From assembly GCF_027887165.1 (NCBI RefSeq), contig NC_077227.1:85623735-85687734 (forward strand): DNA of 64,000 nt. Reading direction: 5' to 3'. The notes under the pieces were generated by a model, which was given only the letters and a program-made list of their open reading frames with translations, searched no databases and was not told the origin of the DNA. Source of the DNA: Monodelphis domestica (lineage: Eukaryota > Chordata > Mammalia > Didelphimorphia > Didelphidae). Position numbers and translations under genes: made by a program. Each line of letters opens with the position of its first letter. The first letter of the stretch is position 1. Shown here in pieces: positions 32,920 through 43,156 of the stretch.

Positions 32920-34245
32920 TAAATAGATGATTAAATATTAAGAGATTTTTAAAGTGCTCACAAATGTGCAGGGCAAATGACCAGTTCTGGGAATACAAAT
33001 GCTTACTTTCTAATACAGCACCAAAGGGGAGAGAGAGAATTTGCATGGAAGCAATAGTTTGGAACTAGTGGTCAGGAAGTAAAGTGGACAGATGGCTTTG
33101 GACAACCTAAAAAGTTCACCTTTCAGACTCCAAATCTATAGGGCAGTGTCCAAATTTCCTTTGAGGGATAAGTGAGGATGACGTTCAGAGTGGAAGGAGT
33201 ATATTTTAATACTAGTTTTAGAACTAGGTCATCTTTATTTCTAGTTCTGTGTCTATCGGTCTCTTTTTCTGTCTCTCTAGCCTTGTCTATCTCTTTCTCT
33301 GAGAAATTATTTTGTATACTGTACACACACAACAAAACATGTGCTGGTTTGCTGATGACACACAAAAAAAGATGCAAATCAATCTGTCAATAGAATAAAG
33401 GAAAGAAATAAAAGTCTTCTTTCTTTAGAAGCATTAAGACCCTAGAGCAACATAAGTGGCTGAACTGAGTGATTTAAGAAAATATTTTCATCTGTACTGT
33501 CCTGATAATTGCATATGTAGCCATAGGAAGAGACAATTCTTGGGCTCATTATGTCCCACTGACAATTTTCCTTTTCTGGCTCTTCAGGGTGCAAATGCTT
33601 GTTTTCCAGAGCTATAGAAGGGATAAAATTTTTCCTTTACTGTTCCTATGTGTATATGTGGGGAGTAGGGGGAGGGTTTAATGGGAAAATGTGCGGGGGA
33701 GATGAATTCGCCTACTTCAGAGGACTTCCCTCTGTGCATTTACTCAGTCAGGCTTCTGACTCATAAATTAGAGAATTCAACTGAATTATTTAATGGAAAA
33801 ACTTTTCTTCTTCTTTTAATAACTATTTTTAAAGAATTGATGATTTTTCTTATAAGATTAGCTAACTCAAAGGGAAAGGGTTGGCATAGACATCATTGGT
33901 GTTGTGCTGATAATAAGGATGTGGGAACATTTTTAAACCATTTCCAAGTTATTTATGTGTAGGGACATGTAAGTATTTTTCCAAATTAATTTAGAGCATT
34001 TTGCTTGGCACTGAAGATTTCCTTTTAATGTGCTGCTAAGTTTCATTTGTGGATAGTGATAAATTTCTCATTCTCATGTCTACAATGGCATGAAGCTGTG
34101 ATTGTTTTTACTGATTCAAAAGCTAGTGTCTCCCAAGTGTCCAGCTCACTCTCTGATAGTAAGGTAGAAAGAAAAGCATATATTGGTTCTAAACGTTCAT
34201 ACTTTGGCATCATCTCCACAATGTAGTTGCTGAAGGGTACTACAA
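32920..34245. other. Unassigned, unique-looking sequence
   Basis: About 1.3 kb directly left of the HSPA8 pseudogene 3' end. No repeat family or gene recognised. A 93-residue frame at 33681-33962 has no motif. Confidence 0.45.
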
Positions 34246-34890
34246 CATTTTTTATGGGGCTAATTTTAAATAGATTTTATTCTCCAGTACAAGAATTGCA
34301 TTTCCACTCATTTACAGTACTGTCAAAGTGCAATATTATTTACTTCCCTTCCTGTGCACAAATTCAAGTATTCAAAATGCCTATAGTTAAACAGTAGTTT
34401 AAATGTTACTTTTAAACTTTCTACTTTGACTATAATTTGACTCTTTTTCTTTTGAAAGATGTATGGTATGCTCTTTCTTCTGTTGAATTTAGTTGACTTC
34501 TTCAATAGTGGTTCCAGAAGCAGAACCTCTAAATGGGGCTGCTCCACCCATTAGGAAACTCCTGGCACACTCCTTGCTCTCTAATATAGCTTAGTAATGA
34601 TGGAGTTGTAGACTTTCTCAATTATTTCTGCTGATGCTCAAATTATTTCTTCTCAAAGTCTAATTCTTATTCAATCACTTAGTCATTTCATTACATTTAT
34701 GAAGAATCTTCTGTTTGTCTTCAGCACAACTTTTGTCATGGAGTTTCTCATCCTCTGGGGTAGACTTCATGTTGAAAGAATAAGATTCAAAGAATTCTTG
34801 GAAGACATCTTGTCTTTCTGTTTCTTAACTTCATTCCTGTATTCCTCAGCCTCCCAGACCACATGCTCAATGTCTTTTTTGCTCAGATAA

Positions 34891-34901
34891 CCCCCCCCCC
34901 A
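34891..34901 (+). repeat. Poly-C run inside the HSPA8 pseudogene
   Basis: About eleven C residues replace the codons for NDKGR in the substrate-binding domain. A slippage expansion, possibly with length uncertainty in the assembly. Confidence 0.7.
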
Positions 34902-35190
34902 ACCTGGGGATGGTGATCTTATTCTCCTTTCCAATGCTCTTATCCATAGCATGAACATTGAGGATGCCAGTTGTAACAATATCAAATGTCACTTGTAACT
35001 GAGGAACTCCTGTGGGGGCAGGAGACATTCATGTGAGCTCAACCTTGCCAAGCAGGTTTTTGTCATTCATGATTGCTTTCTCACCTTCATAAACCTGAAT
35101 AAGCACACCAGGCTGGTGTAGGTGGCAAAGGTCTGTGTCTACTTGTAGGTATGGGGGTATTACATTTGATAGGAAATGTCATAACTTCAT

Positions 35191-35206
35191 CACAGTTTTA
35201 GTTCTA
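35191..35206 (-). repeat. Left target-site duplication of the L1
   Basis: CACAGTTTTAGTTCTA, identical to 39082-39097. It encodes part of HSPA8 pseudogene DVTPLSL..T on the minus strand, so it is target DNA. The reading rejoins across the L1. Confidence 0.95.
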
Positions 35207-36773
35207 TAATTTTCTTTCTCTGTTTTTGGCCTGCCTGGCTTTGGAATTAGTACCATGTTTGTGTCATAAAAGGAGTTTGGTAGAACTCCCTCTTTGTTTA
35301 TTATGTCAAATAGTTTGTATAGTATTGGGATTAACTGTTCTCTGAATGTTTGATAGAATTCACTGGTGAATCCGTCAGGTCCTGGGGATTTTTTCTTAGG
35401 AAGTTCTTTGATGGCCTGTTGGATTTCTTTTTCTGATATGGGATTATTTAAGAAAACTATTTCTTCTTCTGTTAGTCTAGGCAATTTATATTTTTGTAAA
35501 TATTCATCCATATCACCTAGGTTGGTATATTTATTGCCATATAGTTGGGCAAAGTAGTTTTTAATCATTGCCTTGATTTCCTCTTCATTGGAGGTGCTGT
35601 CCCCCTTTTCATCTTTAAGGCTGTTAATTTGCTTTTCTTCCTTCCTTTTTTTAATTAGATTGACCAGTACTTTATCCATTTTGTTTGTTTTTTCAAAGTA
35701 CCAGCTTCTTGTCTTATTTATTAAATCAATAGTTCTATCACTTTCGATTTTATTAATTTCTCCCTTAATTTTTCGGATTTCTAGTTTGGTTTTCTTCTGG
35801 GTTTTTTTAATTTGTTCGTTCTCAAGTTTTTTGATTTGCATTTCCAATTCCTTGATCTCTGTCCTCCCTAATTTGTTAATATATGCACTCAGGGATATGA
35901 ATTTTCCTCTAAGTACTGCCTTCGCTGCATCCCATAAGGTTTGAAAGGATGTTTCACTGTTGTCATTTTCTTCAACGAAATTATTAATTGTTTCTATGAT
36001 TTCTTCTCTAACTATCCGATTTTGGAGTATCATATTATTCAATTTCCAATTAATTTTTGATTTGGCTCTCCATGTACCCTTGCCGATCAATATTTTTATT
36101 GCCTTGTGATCTGAAAAGGCTGCATTTATTATTTCTGCTTTTCTGCATTTGAGTGCCATGTTTCTATGACCTAGTGTATGATCTATTTTTGTGAATGTGC
36201 CATGTGGTGCTGAAAAGAAGGTGTATTCTTTTTTGTCCCTATTTATTTTTCTCCATATGTCTATTAATTCTAATTTTTCTAGGATTTCATTCACCTCTTT
36301 TACCTCTTTCTTGTTTATTTTTTGGTTTGATTTATCTAAATTTGATAGTGGTTGGTTCAAGTCTCCCACTAATATGGTTTTATAGTCTATTTCCTCCTTC
36401 AATTCTCCTAGTTTCTCTATTAAAAATTTGGATGCTATACCATTTGGTGCATACATGTTGATTTGTGATATTTCCTCATTGTCTATACTCCCTTTTAGCA
36501 GAATATATTTACCTTCCCTATCCCTTTTGATCAGGTCTATTTGTGTTTTGGCTTTGTCAGATATCATGATTCCAACTCCTGCCTTCTTTCTATCAGTTGA
36601 GGCCCAAAAGGTCTTACTCCAACCTTTAATTCTAACCTCATATGTGTTTCTTGAAGACAACGTATGGTAGGGTTTTGGGTTCTAATCCAATCTGCTATTT
36701 GTCTACGTTTTATGGGTGAGTTCATCCCATTCACGTTCAAAGTTATGATTATTATTTGTGGATTCGCTGGCAT
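35207..36773 (-). pseudogene. L1 ORF2, 3'-truncated, one frame change
   Basis: Start MPANPQIIIITLNVNGMNSP and LQETH (36773 to about 36655) give the N-terminal endonuclease motifs. Compared with the older copy near 10480, a short deletion after LQETH removes about six residues (LKQGDT region) and shifts the frame. The second frame then runs to the end with [11 protein letters not shown] and SDHKAIKI, the catalytic GD.N and SDH motifs. Next come a coiled stretch, [17 protein letters not shown] and [16 protein letters not shown], where the L1 ends. About 500 residues of the usual ~1250 remain; the FADD polymerase motif and Cys-rich end are absent, so it cannot retrotranspose. Confidence 0.93.
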
Positions 36774-37465
36774 TTTGATATCTTCCCCTAGTTCTGACCT
36801 TTCTTCTTTAGCTATCTCCTTTTGAACCAGTGATTTACTTTAGGTCAGTCCCCCTAGTCCTCTCCCTTGAGATGCTTCCCTTTCTAGCCCCTCCCTTTTT
36901 ATGCTTCCTTCACCTCCCCCCTCTCCTTCCCTCCCTTTTTATACTCCCTCCCCCCTCCCCCTCCTTAATTTTCCTTTCTTTCTTGCCCTAATGGATAAGA
37001 TAGAATTCAGGATTCCACTGGATCTAGATGTTCTTCCCTCTCAGATTTGATTTCACTGAGAGTAAGGTTTAAGTAATTCCACTTCACACTCTCTTCCTCT
37101 CCTTCTCATATGAGAGTTCTTCCCCTCCCCTTCCCATGTGTATCTTTATATGGGAAATATTATTCTATTGAGTCCCCCCTATTTCTTGAAGTAAATCTTA
37201 GTATTATCAATGGTTCCCCCCTCCCTTTTCCTTTCTTTGCTCCCACTTTCACCAAATCTTCTTAATGCCCCAATCTTTCCCTATGCATGTTTCTTCTAAC
37301 TACTCTTATGATGCTACAATTTATGAGAGTTACACAAAACATTTTCCCCACATATTAATATATATATATATAATTTGATGTAAATGTAGTCCTTATAGAA
37401 GAGAGTTTGATTTAAAGAAAAAGATAAGATTTATCTCCTTTTCCCTTTCTTTCATATTTACCTTT
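36774..37465 (-). other. L1 inter-ORF spacer (692 bases)
   Basis: Non-coding, purine-rich on the coding strand, with a short (TA)n at about 37358-37372. Much longer than the ~60-base human L1 spacer. A similar long tract separates the ORF remnants in the older L1 at 9460-10340. Confidence 0.8.
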
Positions 37466-38437
37466 TCATGTTTCTCTTGCTTTCTGTGCTTGGATATCAA
37501 ACTTTCCACAGAGCTCTGGTCTTTTCTTAGCAAATGCTTGGAAATCTTCTATTTTGTTGAATGCCCATACCTTGCCCTGGAAGTATATAGTCAGTTTTGC
37601 TGGGTAGTTGATTCTTGGTAGGAGACCCAGCTCTCTTGCCTTTCTAAATATCGTGTTCCATGCTTTGCGGTCTCTTAGTGTGTTAGCCGCTAAGTTGTGT
37701 GTGATCCTTATGGGAGCCCCCTTATATCTGAAGCTCCTCTTCTTGGCTTCTTGTAGGATTTTCTCCTTTTCTTGGAAGCTCTTGAATTTGGCAATTACAT
37801 TCCTAGGGGTTGTCTTTTGGGGATTTAGTATAGAAGGTGTTCTATGAATCCTTTCTATTTCTATTTTGCCCCCTTGCTCCAGAACGTGGGGGCAATTTTC
37901 TTTTATAATCTCCTGTAGAATAATATCGAGTTTATTGTTTATCTTTGGTTTTTCTGGGAGACCGATAATTCGGAGGTTTTCTCTTCTCCCTCTGTTTTTG
38001 AGATCGGTGACCTTCTCAGTGAGATATTTTATGTTTTCTTCTAATTCATTAATTTTTGGGGTTTGCTTTATTGATTCTTGCTGTTTTATCATCTCGCTTT
38101 CTTCGAGTTGCTTGATTCTGGTCGTTAGGGACTGGTTTTGCTTTTCAGCTTTGTCTACCCTTCTATTGGAGGCTTCGAGCTCTTTTTCCAATTGAGCAGT
38201 CTTATCTGTCAGACTGCTGATCTCTTTCTCCCATTTTTCTTTCCAGGTTTCCATCTTTTGGATAAGTTCCAGTTTGAGATCTTTCAGAGCTTGTTGATAG
38301 TTTCCATTTTGGGAGGCATGTTCTGATTTTTTTTGGATTTCCTCCTCATTCTCCTCTTTTTCTTGGGTACTTCCACCATAAAAGTTTTCAATAGTCACTT
38401 TTTCCCCTTTCTTCCTGGAGGCTTGATTTTGGGCCAT
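37466..38437 (-). CDS. L1 ORF1p, nucleic-acid chaperone, intact frame
   Basis: 323 residues, uninterrupted from MAQNQASRKKGEK to a stop. Residues about 45-150 form a long heptad-rich coiled coil (trimerisation). RRENLRIIGLPEK near 155 starts the RRM domain, with IERIHRTPSI and PRNVIAKFKSFQEKEKIL following. The C-terminal domain has ITHNLAANTLRDRKAWNTIF, INYPAKLTIYF and FNKIEDFQAFAKKRPEL. Length and order fit L1 ORF1p, which binds L1 RNA in cytoplasmic particles. The start is the first Met in frame with the usual N-terminus. It is part of a defective L1; whether it is transcribed is unknown. Antisense frames over this region are shadows. Confidence 0.95.
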   Translation of the reverse strand: MAQNQASRKKGEKVTIENFYGGSTQEKEENEEEIQKKSEHASQNGNYQQALKDLKLELIQKMETWKEKWEKEISSLTDKTAQLEKELEASNRRVDKAEKQNQSLTTRIKQLEESEMIKQQESIKQTPKINELEENIKYLTEKVTDLKNRGRRENLRIIGLPEKPKINNKLDIILQEIIKENCPHVLEQGGKIEIERIHRTPSILNPQKTTPRNVIAKFKSFQEKEKILQEAKKRSFRYKGAPIRITHNLAANTLRDRKAWNTIFRKARELGLLPRINYPAKLTIYFQGKVWAFNKIEDFQAFAKKRPELCGKFDIQAQKARET

Positions 38438-39081
38438 GTGAGCCCTCCCTTTGGTGGTTTTATTCCCCTTTCCCTTTTGGTCTATAGGCGGTTTTTCTGT
38501 GAATTTAGGTTGCTTCAGACTAGTTCTTCCCAGCCTCAGAGGTTTCTTAGAGTGCTGGGTCCCTGATCACAGCCACACTGCCCAGGTGTTCAGCTCCGCC
38601 CAGATAATCAGCATGTGGTCTGCCCCTGGTGTTTAGCTCCACAGAGATGTTCAGTGCAGCCGCCCCAAGTACAGCTCCGCTGACCCCACTGCTCAGCGCC
38701 GGGTTCTCCAGTGAAACCGCCCTGAGATGTTTTTTCCTGGAAGTCCCCAGATCCCAAGGACCCTGGAGTGCTCCCCCCAGACAGACACATTCCCCACTCA
38801 CTCGCTGTCCCGGTGAGCACTCAGGTAGCTCACTCTGGTTTGGTGGGGGAGGTGGGGTTGGGGAAGGGCGACTCAGTTCACTTTTCTGTGCAAGCTTTGT
38901 CTCCTTCTTATTATAGTGTGGAAATGTGCAAGCCCCACGTACCTTCACCTCTGTGGGATACTGGGGAGTCCTGTTCCTCCAAAGGTGATTTTTATGCTCC
39001 TTTGATGTAGTCTATTTCGTTCGGTGCCGGGGAGAAGAAGCGTGTGGCATCTAGATTGCAGCCATGATTACCTGGAAGTTC
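38438..39081 (-). promoter_or_regulatory. L1 5' UTR / internal promoter region
   Basis: About 640 bases from the 5' junction (GAACTTCCAGGTAATCATGG on the minus strand) to ORF1. It is clearly richer in G+C and CpG than its surroundings, with recurring AGCTCCGC-like units between 38590 and 38700. L1 5' UTRs hold an internal RNA polymerase II promoter, so promoter function is inferred from position and not from a mapped start. The 133-residue minus-strand frame here is probably chance in GC-rich DNA. Confidence 0.8.
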
Positions 39082-39097
39082 CACAGTTTTAGTTCTA
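39082..39097 (-). repeat. Right target-site duplication of the L1
   Basis: CACAGTTTTAGTTCTA, identical to 35191-35206, followed by AGGGAAAGAGGAGTGACATC that continues HSPA8 pseudogene sequence. Confidence 0.95.
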
Positions 39098-39433
39098 AGG
39101 GAAAGAGGAGTGACATCCAACAGCAATCAAACCTGCATATTCTCAAATTTATCTTCAGACAAGATGGCAGCCTGGACAGCTGCACCATAGGCAACAACCT
39201 CATCAGGATTGATACTCTTGTTGAGCTCCTTGCCATTGAAGAAGTCTTTAAAAAGCTGCTGAATTCAGGGTATCAAAGTGGGAATCACCCACCAAGATGA
39301 TGTATTTATTTAGCTTTGTATCTCTTGGGGTTATTTCCACAGGATCCAGTAAGCCATAAAAGAGATCGTCAGCATTCAACTGTTCTAAATGGACACAATT
39401 GATAAAGGCATAGAAATCAATATTTTCATGAAG

Positions 39434-39800
39434 TGTGGTAGAGGCATGGGGAGAGAGAGAACTTGTAAACCAAGATGCAAGAACCAAGATTCCAACGGAA
39501 TGTTCGCAGGAGTGGCAGTTGGGGGTTTCTGGCCACACTGAGGGGAAGAAACAGGATCTAAAAGGCTTTTGGACTTTGTCGCTGGCTTTGGACAGTTGAA
39601 TTTGACAAGAAGGAGAAACTTGGCTTTTGAGTTGGTGGTCTATTTAAGAGTTGAGCTGGCCAGGAGAAACTGAGAGTTTGAACTTTGTTTCTTTCTGGGG
39701 TTAAGCTGAGAGACGTTGCTGAATTTTGTTCCATTGGAACTTTGGTTCTTGCATCTTGGTTTACAAGTTCTCTCTTTCTCTCCCCATGCCTCTACCACAA
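39434..39800. mobile_element. Inverted-repeat (foldback) element in the HSPA8 pseudogene
   Basis: Left end TGTGGTAGAGGCATGGGGAG and right end CTCCCCATGCCTCTACCACA are inverted copies. Pairing continues for about 65 bases with a 4-base indel (left: CTTGTAAACCAAGATGCAAG). The ~235-base centre has no coding frame and includes CTATTTAAGAG, a TATA-like motif. It interrupts HSPA8 between IEIDS and ENIDFY; AAG (or GAAG/AAAG) flanks both sides. TG...CA ends and a possible 4-bp target repeat would suit an LTR, and the long inverted repeats a MITE-like DNA element. I cannot assign the family. Confidence 0.8.
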
Positions 39801-40654
39801 AAGGGAGTCAATCTCAATTCTAGTCTGGGTCTTGGAAGAGAGAGTGAACTTTGTGCATTAACAAGCAATGTTCAGATGGTGGACAGCCCTCTTGTTTTCA
39901 CTGATATCCTTCTTGTGCTTTTATTTGAATTTGTCAATTAAATGGTTGGCTTGGCAGTTGTCAAAGTGTTCCCCACCCAACTGTGTGTGTGTGTCCTCAC
40001 CTGTGGACTTCACTTTAAAGATATCACTTTCAATGATAAGAATGGAGACAATGAAATCACCATCTCCAAGATCAAAGATGAAACTTCACCTGGCACCAAC
40101 ATTTTTGTCCAAGTCATAAACAATAGCAGCAGCAGTTGATGCATTGAATGTTCAAAGCACATTGACACCATTGTTGATCCTGAACTTCTTGGTGGTATGG
40201 CACTGGGAATCATCAAAGTTGACTATTACAGGGATGATAACATTTGTGGCAATCATCCAAAAGTAATTCTAGCAGTTGTTTTTTTCATCATGGTCAAGAT
40301 CATAGAAGATATTGCCTCTGGATATTAACTTTGGGTCTCCGTTTTGTCCTCTGCTTGGACTAGGCATGCCTATATCATACATCACTGTCAAAGGTATTGT
40401 AATGCTTTATGTCATGATCTCTACTTTCTCATGTTGGAAGGCTGCCAAACAAGCTGTGTCAACTATGGGTTCCTTTGATATGGTTGCTGGGCCATTAGGA
40501 GTTGTAGCTGATGGTTTGGAGAAAGAAGGACTGCTACTGAACTGAGACCTCACTGTAAATTCTTAGACAACATGCAGGGAATGGGTAGATGAATTGCAGA
40601 TTTTAAGATTTCTAACTTCCTATTAGACTTTCTACTTGGATGTCTTACAGCCAT

Positions 40655-40810
40655 CCTTCAATCAAAAAGTACTTATCAAGTGATTCTGTATAGGGATATA
40701 CACTGACATTTCAAAGACAAAAATGAAATGGGCCCCTTCCTCAAGGAGATTATACTTTATCAGGAGAAACCACACACAGATAAGCAGATATAAAATATGT
40801 GCAGAAAATC
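40655..40810 (-). repeat. L2-family 3' end
   Basis: CAATCAAAAAGTACTTATCA, CAAAGACAAAAATGAAATGG and CCTCAAGGAGATTATACTTT are reverse L2-class blocks. It begins about 100 bases right of the pseudogene. Confidence 0.7.
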
Positions 40811-40869
40811 TCTTAAGGGCTCTATGATAACACAGGTAAATGTCAACATTAGGGGTCTTAAGAAGGTAT

Positions 40870-41045
40870 GGAATGAAAAGCAATGGATTGAGATTTAGAA
40901 GTCTGGGAATATTTTCCAGATTCTTTCTCTGTTTGTGTGGCTTTGGAGAGGTCATGTCAATTTCTCTGAGCCTCGGTCTCAGTGGTTGTAAAATGAAAAA
41001 TTTAGCCAATGCTCATTAAAGCTCTGAAAATTCTATGATCCTCTG
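40870..41045 (+). repeat. MIR-family SINE
   Basis: TGTTTGTGTGGCTTTGGAGA, TTTCTCTGAGCCTCGGTCTC and GCTCTGAAAATTCTATGATC give core and 3' end of the marsupial MIR subtype. Confidence 0.75.
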
Positions 41046-41194
41046 GTCATTACTGTTGCTTTTGTGTGATCTCCTAATTTTGTAAAGAAAAAAGTTGAGA
41101 CTCTGGTAAGGAAAATGGAAGAGAAATGCCCAAGATAACTTGAGGGTTGGTTTTTCAATCCTTAGTTTTTATGTCTGAAACACCAGTTCTTTTA

Positions 41195-41466
41195 TCTATT
41201 GTTGTTACTATCTCATTGTTTAGTTGCATCCAAGTCTTCATCACCTCATGCACCATACTGCCAATTGAATTTTCTTGGCAAATATCCTGGAGTAGTTTAC
41301 CATTTCCTTTTCCAATGAATTAAAGCAAACAGGGTCTTTTTATATATTTTATTTATTTATTAAGGCTTAGGTTCACACAGCTAGTAATTGGATGAACCCA
41401 GATTTGAACTCATATCTTTATGACTCCAGGCCCAGTGTTCTATCCACTGATTCACCTAACTGTACC
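41195..41466 (+). mobile_element. RTE-tailed SINE, interrupted
   Basis: TGTTTAGTTGCATCCAAGTC, TTTCTTGGCAAATATCCTGG and AGTAGTTTACCATTTCCTTT in front, GTTCACACAGCTAGTAATTG and GATTTGAACTCATATC at the end. The middle is replaced by TTTATATATTTTATTTATTT, an AT-rich tract absent from the other copies. Confidence 0.8.
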
Positions 41467-41469
41467 ATA

Positions 41470-43150
41470 TTTTAGTCTACCTACTACTACCTACTACCTA
41501 CCTAGCATAGCCAGATATAATGGTTCAGAAGATAAAAAAAGAGGGTTTTGTTAAAAAAAAAAACTTGGGCTTCTGAGCCTATATCTTATAACTAGATCAC
41601 TGTTTGGTATAATAATTTACTACAAGGCACCTTAATGATCTTTCATTTAGGAGAGAATTAACTCAGTTTTGAAAGGAAAACCAAAACTTAAAGAAATTTG
41701 TCTCCTCCATTTTGTTTGTCATTTCAATTTTTGAAATGATGCTGATAAAGACCTCAGTAGAACAGAGCTTCAAAATAAACAAACACACTGGTGAGGGCCA
41801 TATTCCTTCTAGAATTCTCCCTAATGTCCTTAACTTACCTTCAAACCTCACCTCTTTCTCGTTTGTGCTTCGTTAGTAAAAGATATTCTTCTGGAATGGC
41901 TTAACTTGACAGAGTTTGTCTCAGTAGATGACAGGAAAAGAGGCTACTGGCCCCTGCTGAGTTAGCTTGGGGAAAAAGGAAGTACCACTGAACTGAATAA
42001 CCATGCTGGCCTTTGCTTTCTCTAGTTACTAAAGAAAAATGGTCCTGCTGAGGCCCTGGAGCAGAGGTAAAGGAATCCATAACTTCTTCTTTTTCAACCA
42101 CTGGTTTCCTCCTGGTGGGCAGAAGCCTGTGCTCTCTGAATCTGCCTGTGCTATCCATAGGCAGTGGCACTGACCAGACCATTGATTATGATCTCAGAGT
42201 GAGACAGTACATTTTCATCTGTGAAATGTAGAATGCATGAATGAACATTTACAAGAAGGTTTGATGGGGTCAGCTAACTTTCCACTGGATGATTTTGAAG
42301 TTTAGAATGACAGGCCTCCTGGGTTAAAAGAGATTCAGAATTGATCTAGGCATATAGAAATGCTGAAATAGTGAAATCACTGTGTATATTACAAAGTATA
42401 TTATAGATGCAAATTCTTATTTATATTATAGAAGAAGTAACAGTCTTCATAAAAATAGATGGAACTTCTGGCTCAAATCCCCAAACTCCAAGTTTACAGG
42501 AACTATACTTGAACTTGGGATCTGGGTCAAAAATACATAAATAATTATTTGGTTCATTATCCCTCTCCCTAGAGTTTACGATGGGAAAGGCTCCAAATAT
42601 AATTCACACCTACGCTTCCATGTATAGGGTCAAGAAAACCTTGTAAATAGCATCAAATACTCTAGATAACAATTCAAATATTTAATATGACAGACTTTTT
42701 CCCCTTTGGAGATCATGCATAAAATGCAAAAGACTCATGAGCATCCTTATGTAAATGCAGATAACATATAGGAAGACTCCTAATAGTCTATAAATAATCA
42801 ACATAGTTATTTTTCCTCTCTGTTGAATTTTTCTACATCAATCGCACTTCTCTGGGGGATGCATAACATTCTGAAGAACTTAAATGTATGACTGCTAAAA
42901 AGCAGTATTCCCACTGTAGAAAATTATTATTAAATTGGGATTTTTTTGTGAAATAATTTTCTCTTTAACTCCACTCCATGCTGAAAAACCATCTGATTCT
43001 AAGTTGAAGCTACAGTTTCTTGCTCAAGATAAGAAACTGGATTGGGTGCTCCCTTTTCTTGAGATCTTTGTTGAGGATAACAGGATTTGGGGCAGGGCCA
43101 AACAGCCATGTGACTCATTTGAAAGATTAAATTAAGTCAGCAAGTTCTTG
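41470..43150. other. No recognisable element
   Basis: About 1.7 kb with short frames only (for example 41901-42182 minus, 93 residues, no domain). A CTAC-rich stretch occurs near 41480. No repeat I can name. Confidence 0.45.
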
Positions 43151-43156
43151 CCACCA

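Larger units (their letters stand above)
35207..39081 (-). mobile_element. Young L1 LINE: 5' end present, 3' half missing
   Basis: A 3.9-kb insertion in the HSPA8 pseudogene with a 16-bp perfect target duplication. From its 5' end (39081) it has a GC-richer 5' UTR, intact ORF1, a 692-base spacer and ORF2 up to residues KENYR at the start of the reverse-transcriptase domain, where it stops. There is no poly(A) at the 3' junction. The first-strand nick inferred from the target is TTCT/AAGGG, near the L1 endonuclease preference TTTT/AA. The insertion is recent, as ORF1 is uninterrupted and ORF2 has a single frame change. Confidence 0.93.
34250..40555 (-). pseudogene. HSPA8: HSPA8 (Hsc70) processed pseudogene, split by two insertions
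   Basis: Three minus-strand segments (40555-39801, 39433-39082, 35206-34250) align in order with HSPA8, the constitutive cytosolic Hsp70 chaperone. N-terminal: TACLAAFQHEKVEI matches SCVGVFQHGKVEI; about 55 residues after it are deleted. Then [49 protein letters not shown] and [20 protein letters not shown] are readable. The substrate-binding domain follows ([45 protein letters not shown]). The C-terminus is GTTIEEVN with stop at 34489. HSPA8-specific [10 protein letters not shown], and a 3' UTR with ATACTTGAAT, TATTGCACTTTG and AATAAAA at its end, exclude HSPA1/HSPA2. No introns, a short A run at the 3' end and many stops show a retrocopy. Confidence 0.95.

Noticed and set aside
35366-36670. 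Plus-strand frames of up to 123 residues across 35366-36670
   Set aside because: They are antisense to the L1 ORF2 frame and have hydrophobic, unstructured content typical of shadow frames.
38547-38948. 133-residue minus-strand frame upstream of ORF1
   Set aside because: Lies in the GC-rich L1 5' UTR; proline/glycine-rich with no known domain, and overlapping frames in other phases are equally long.
34250-40555. Functional HSP70 gene
   Set aside because: Stops, an internal deletion, loss of the start codon and two large insertions interrupt the frame; it has no introns and an A-tailed end, so it is a processed pseudogene.
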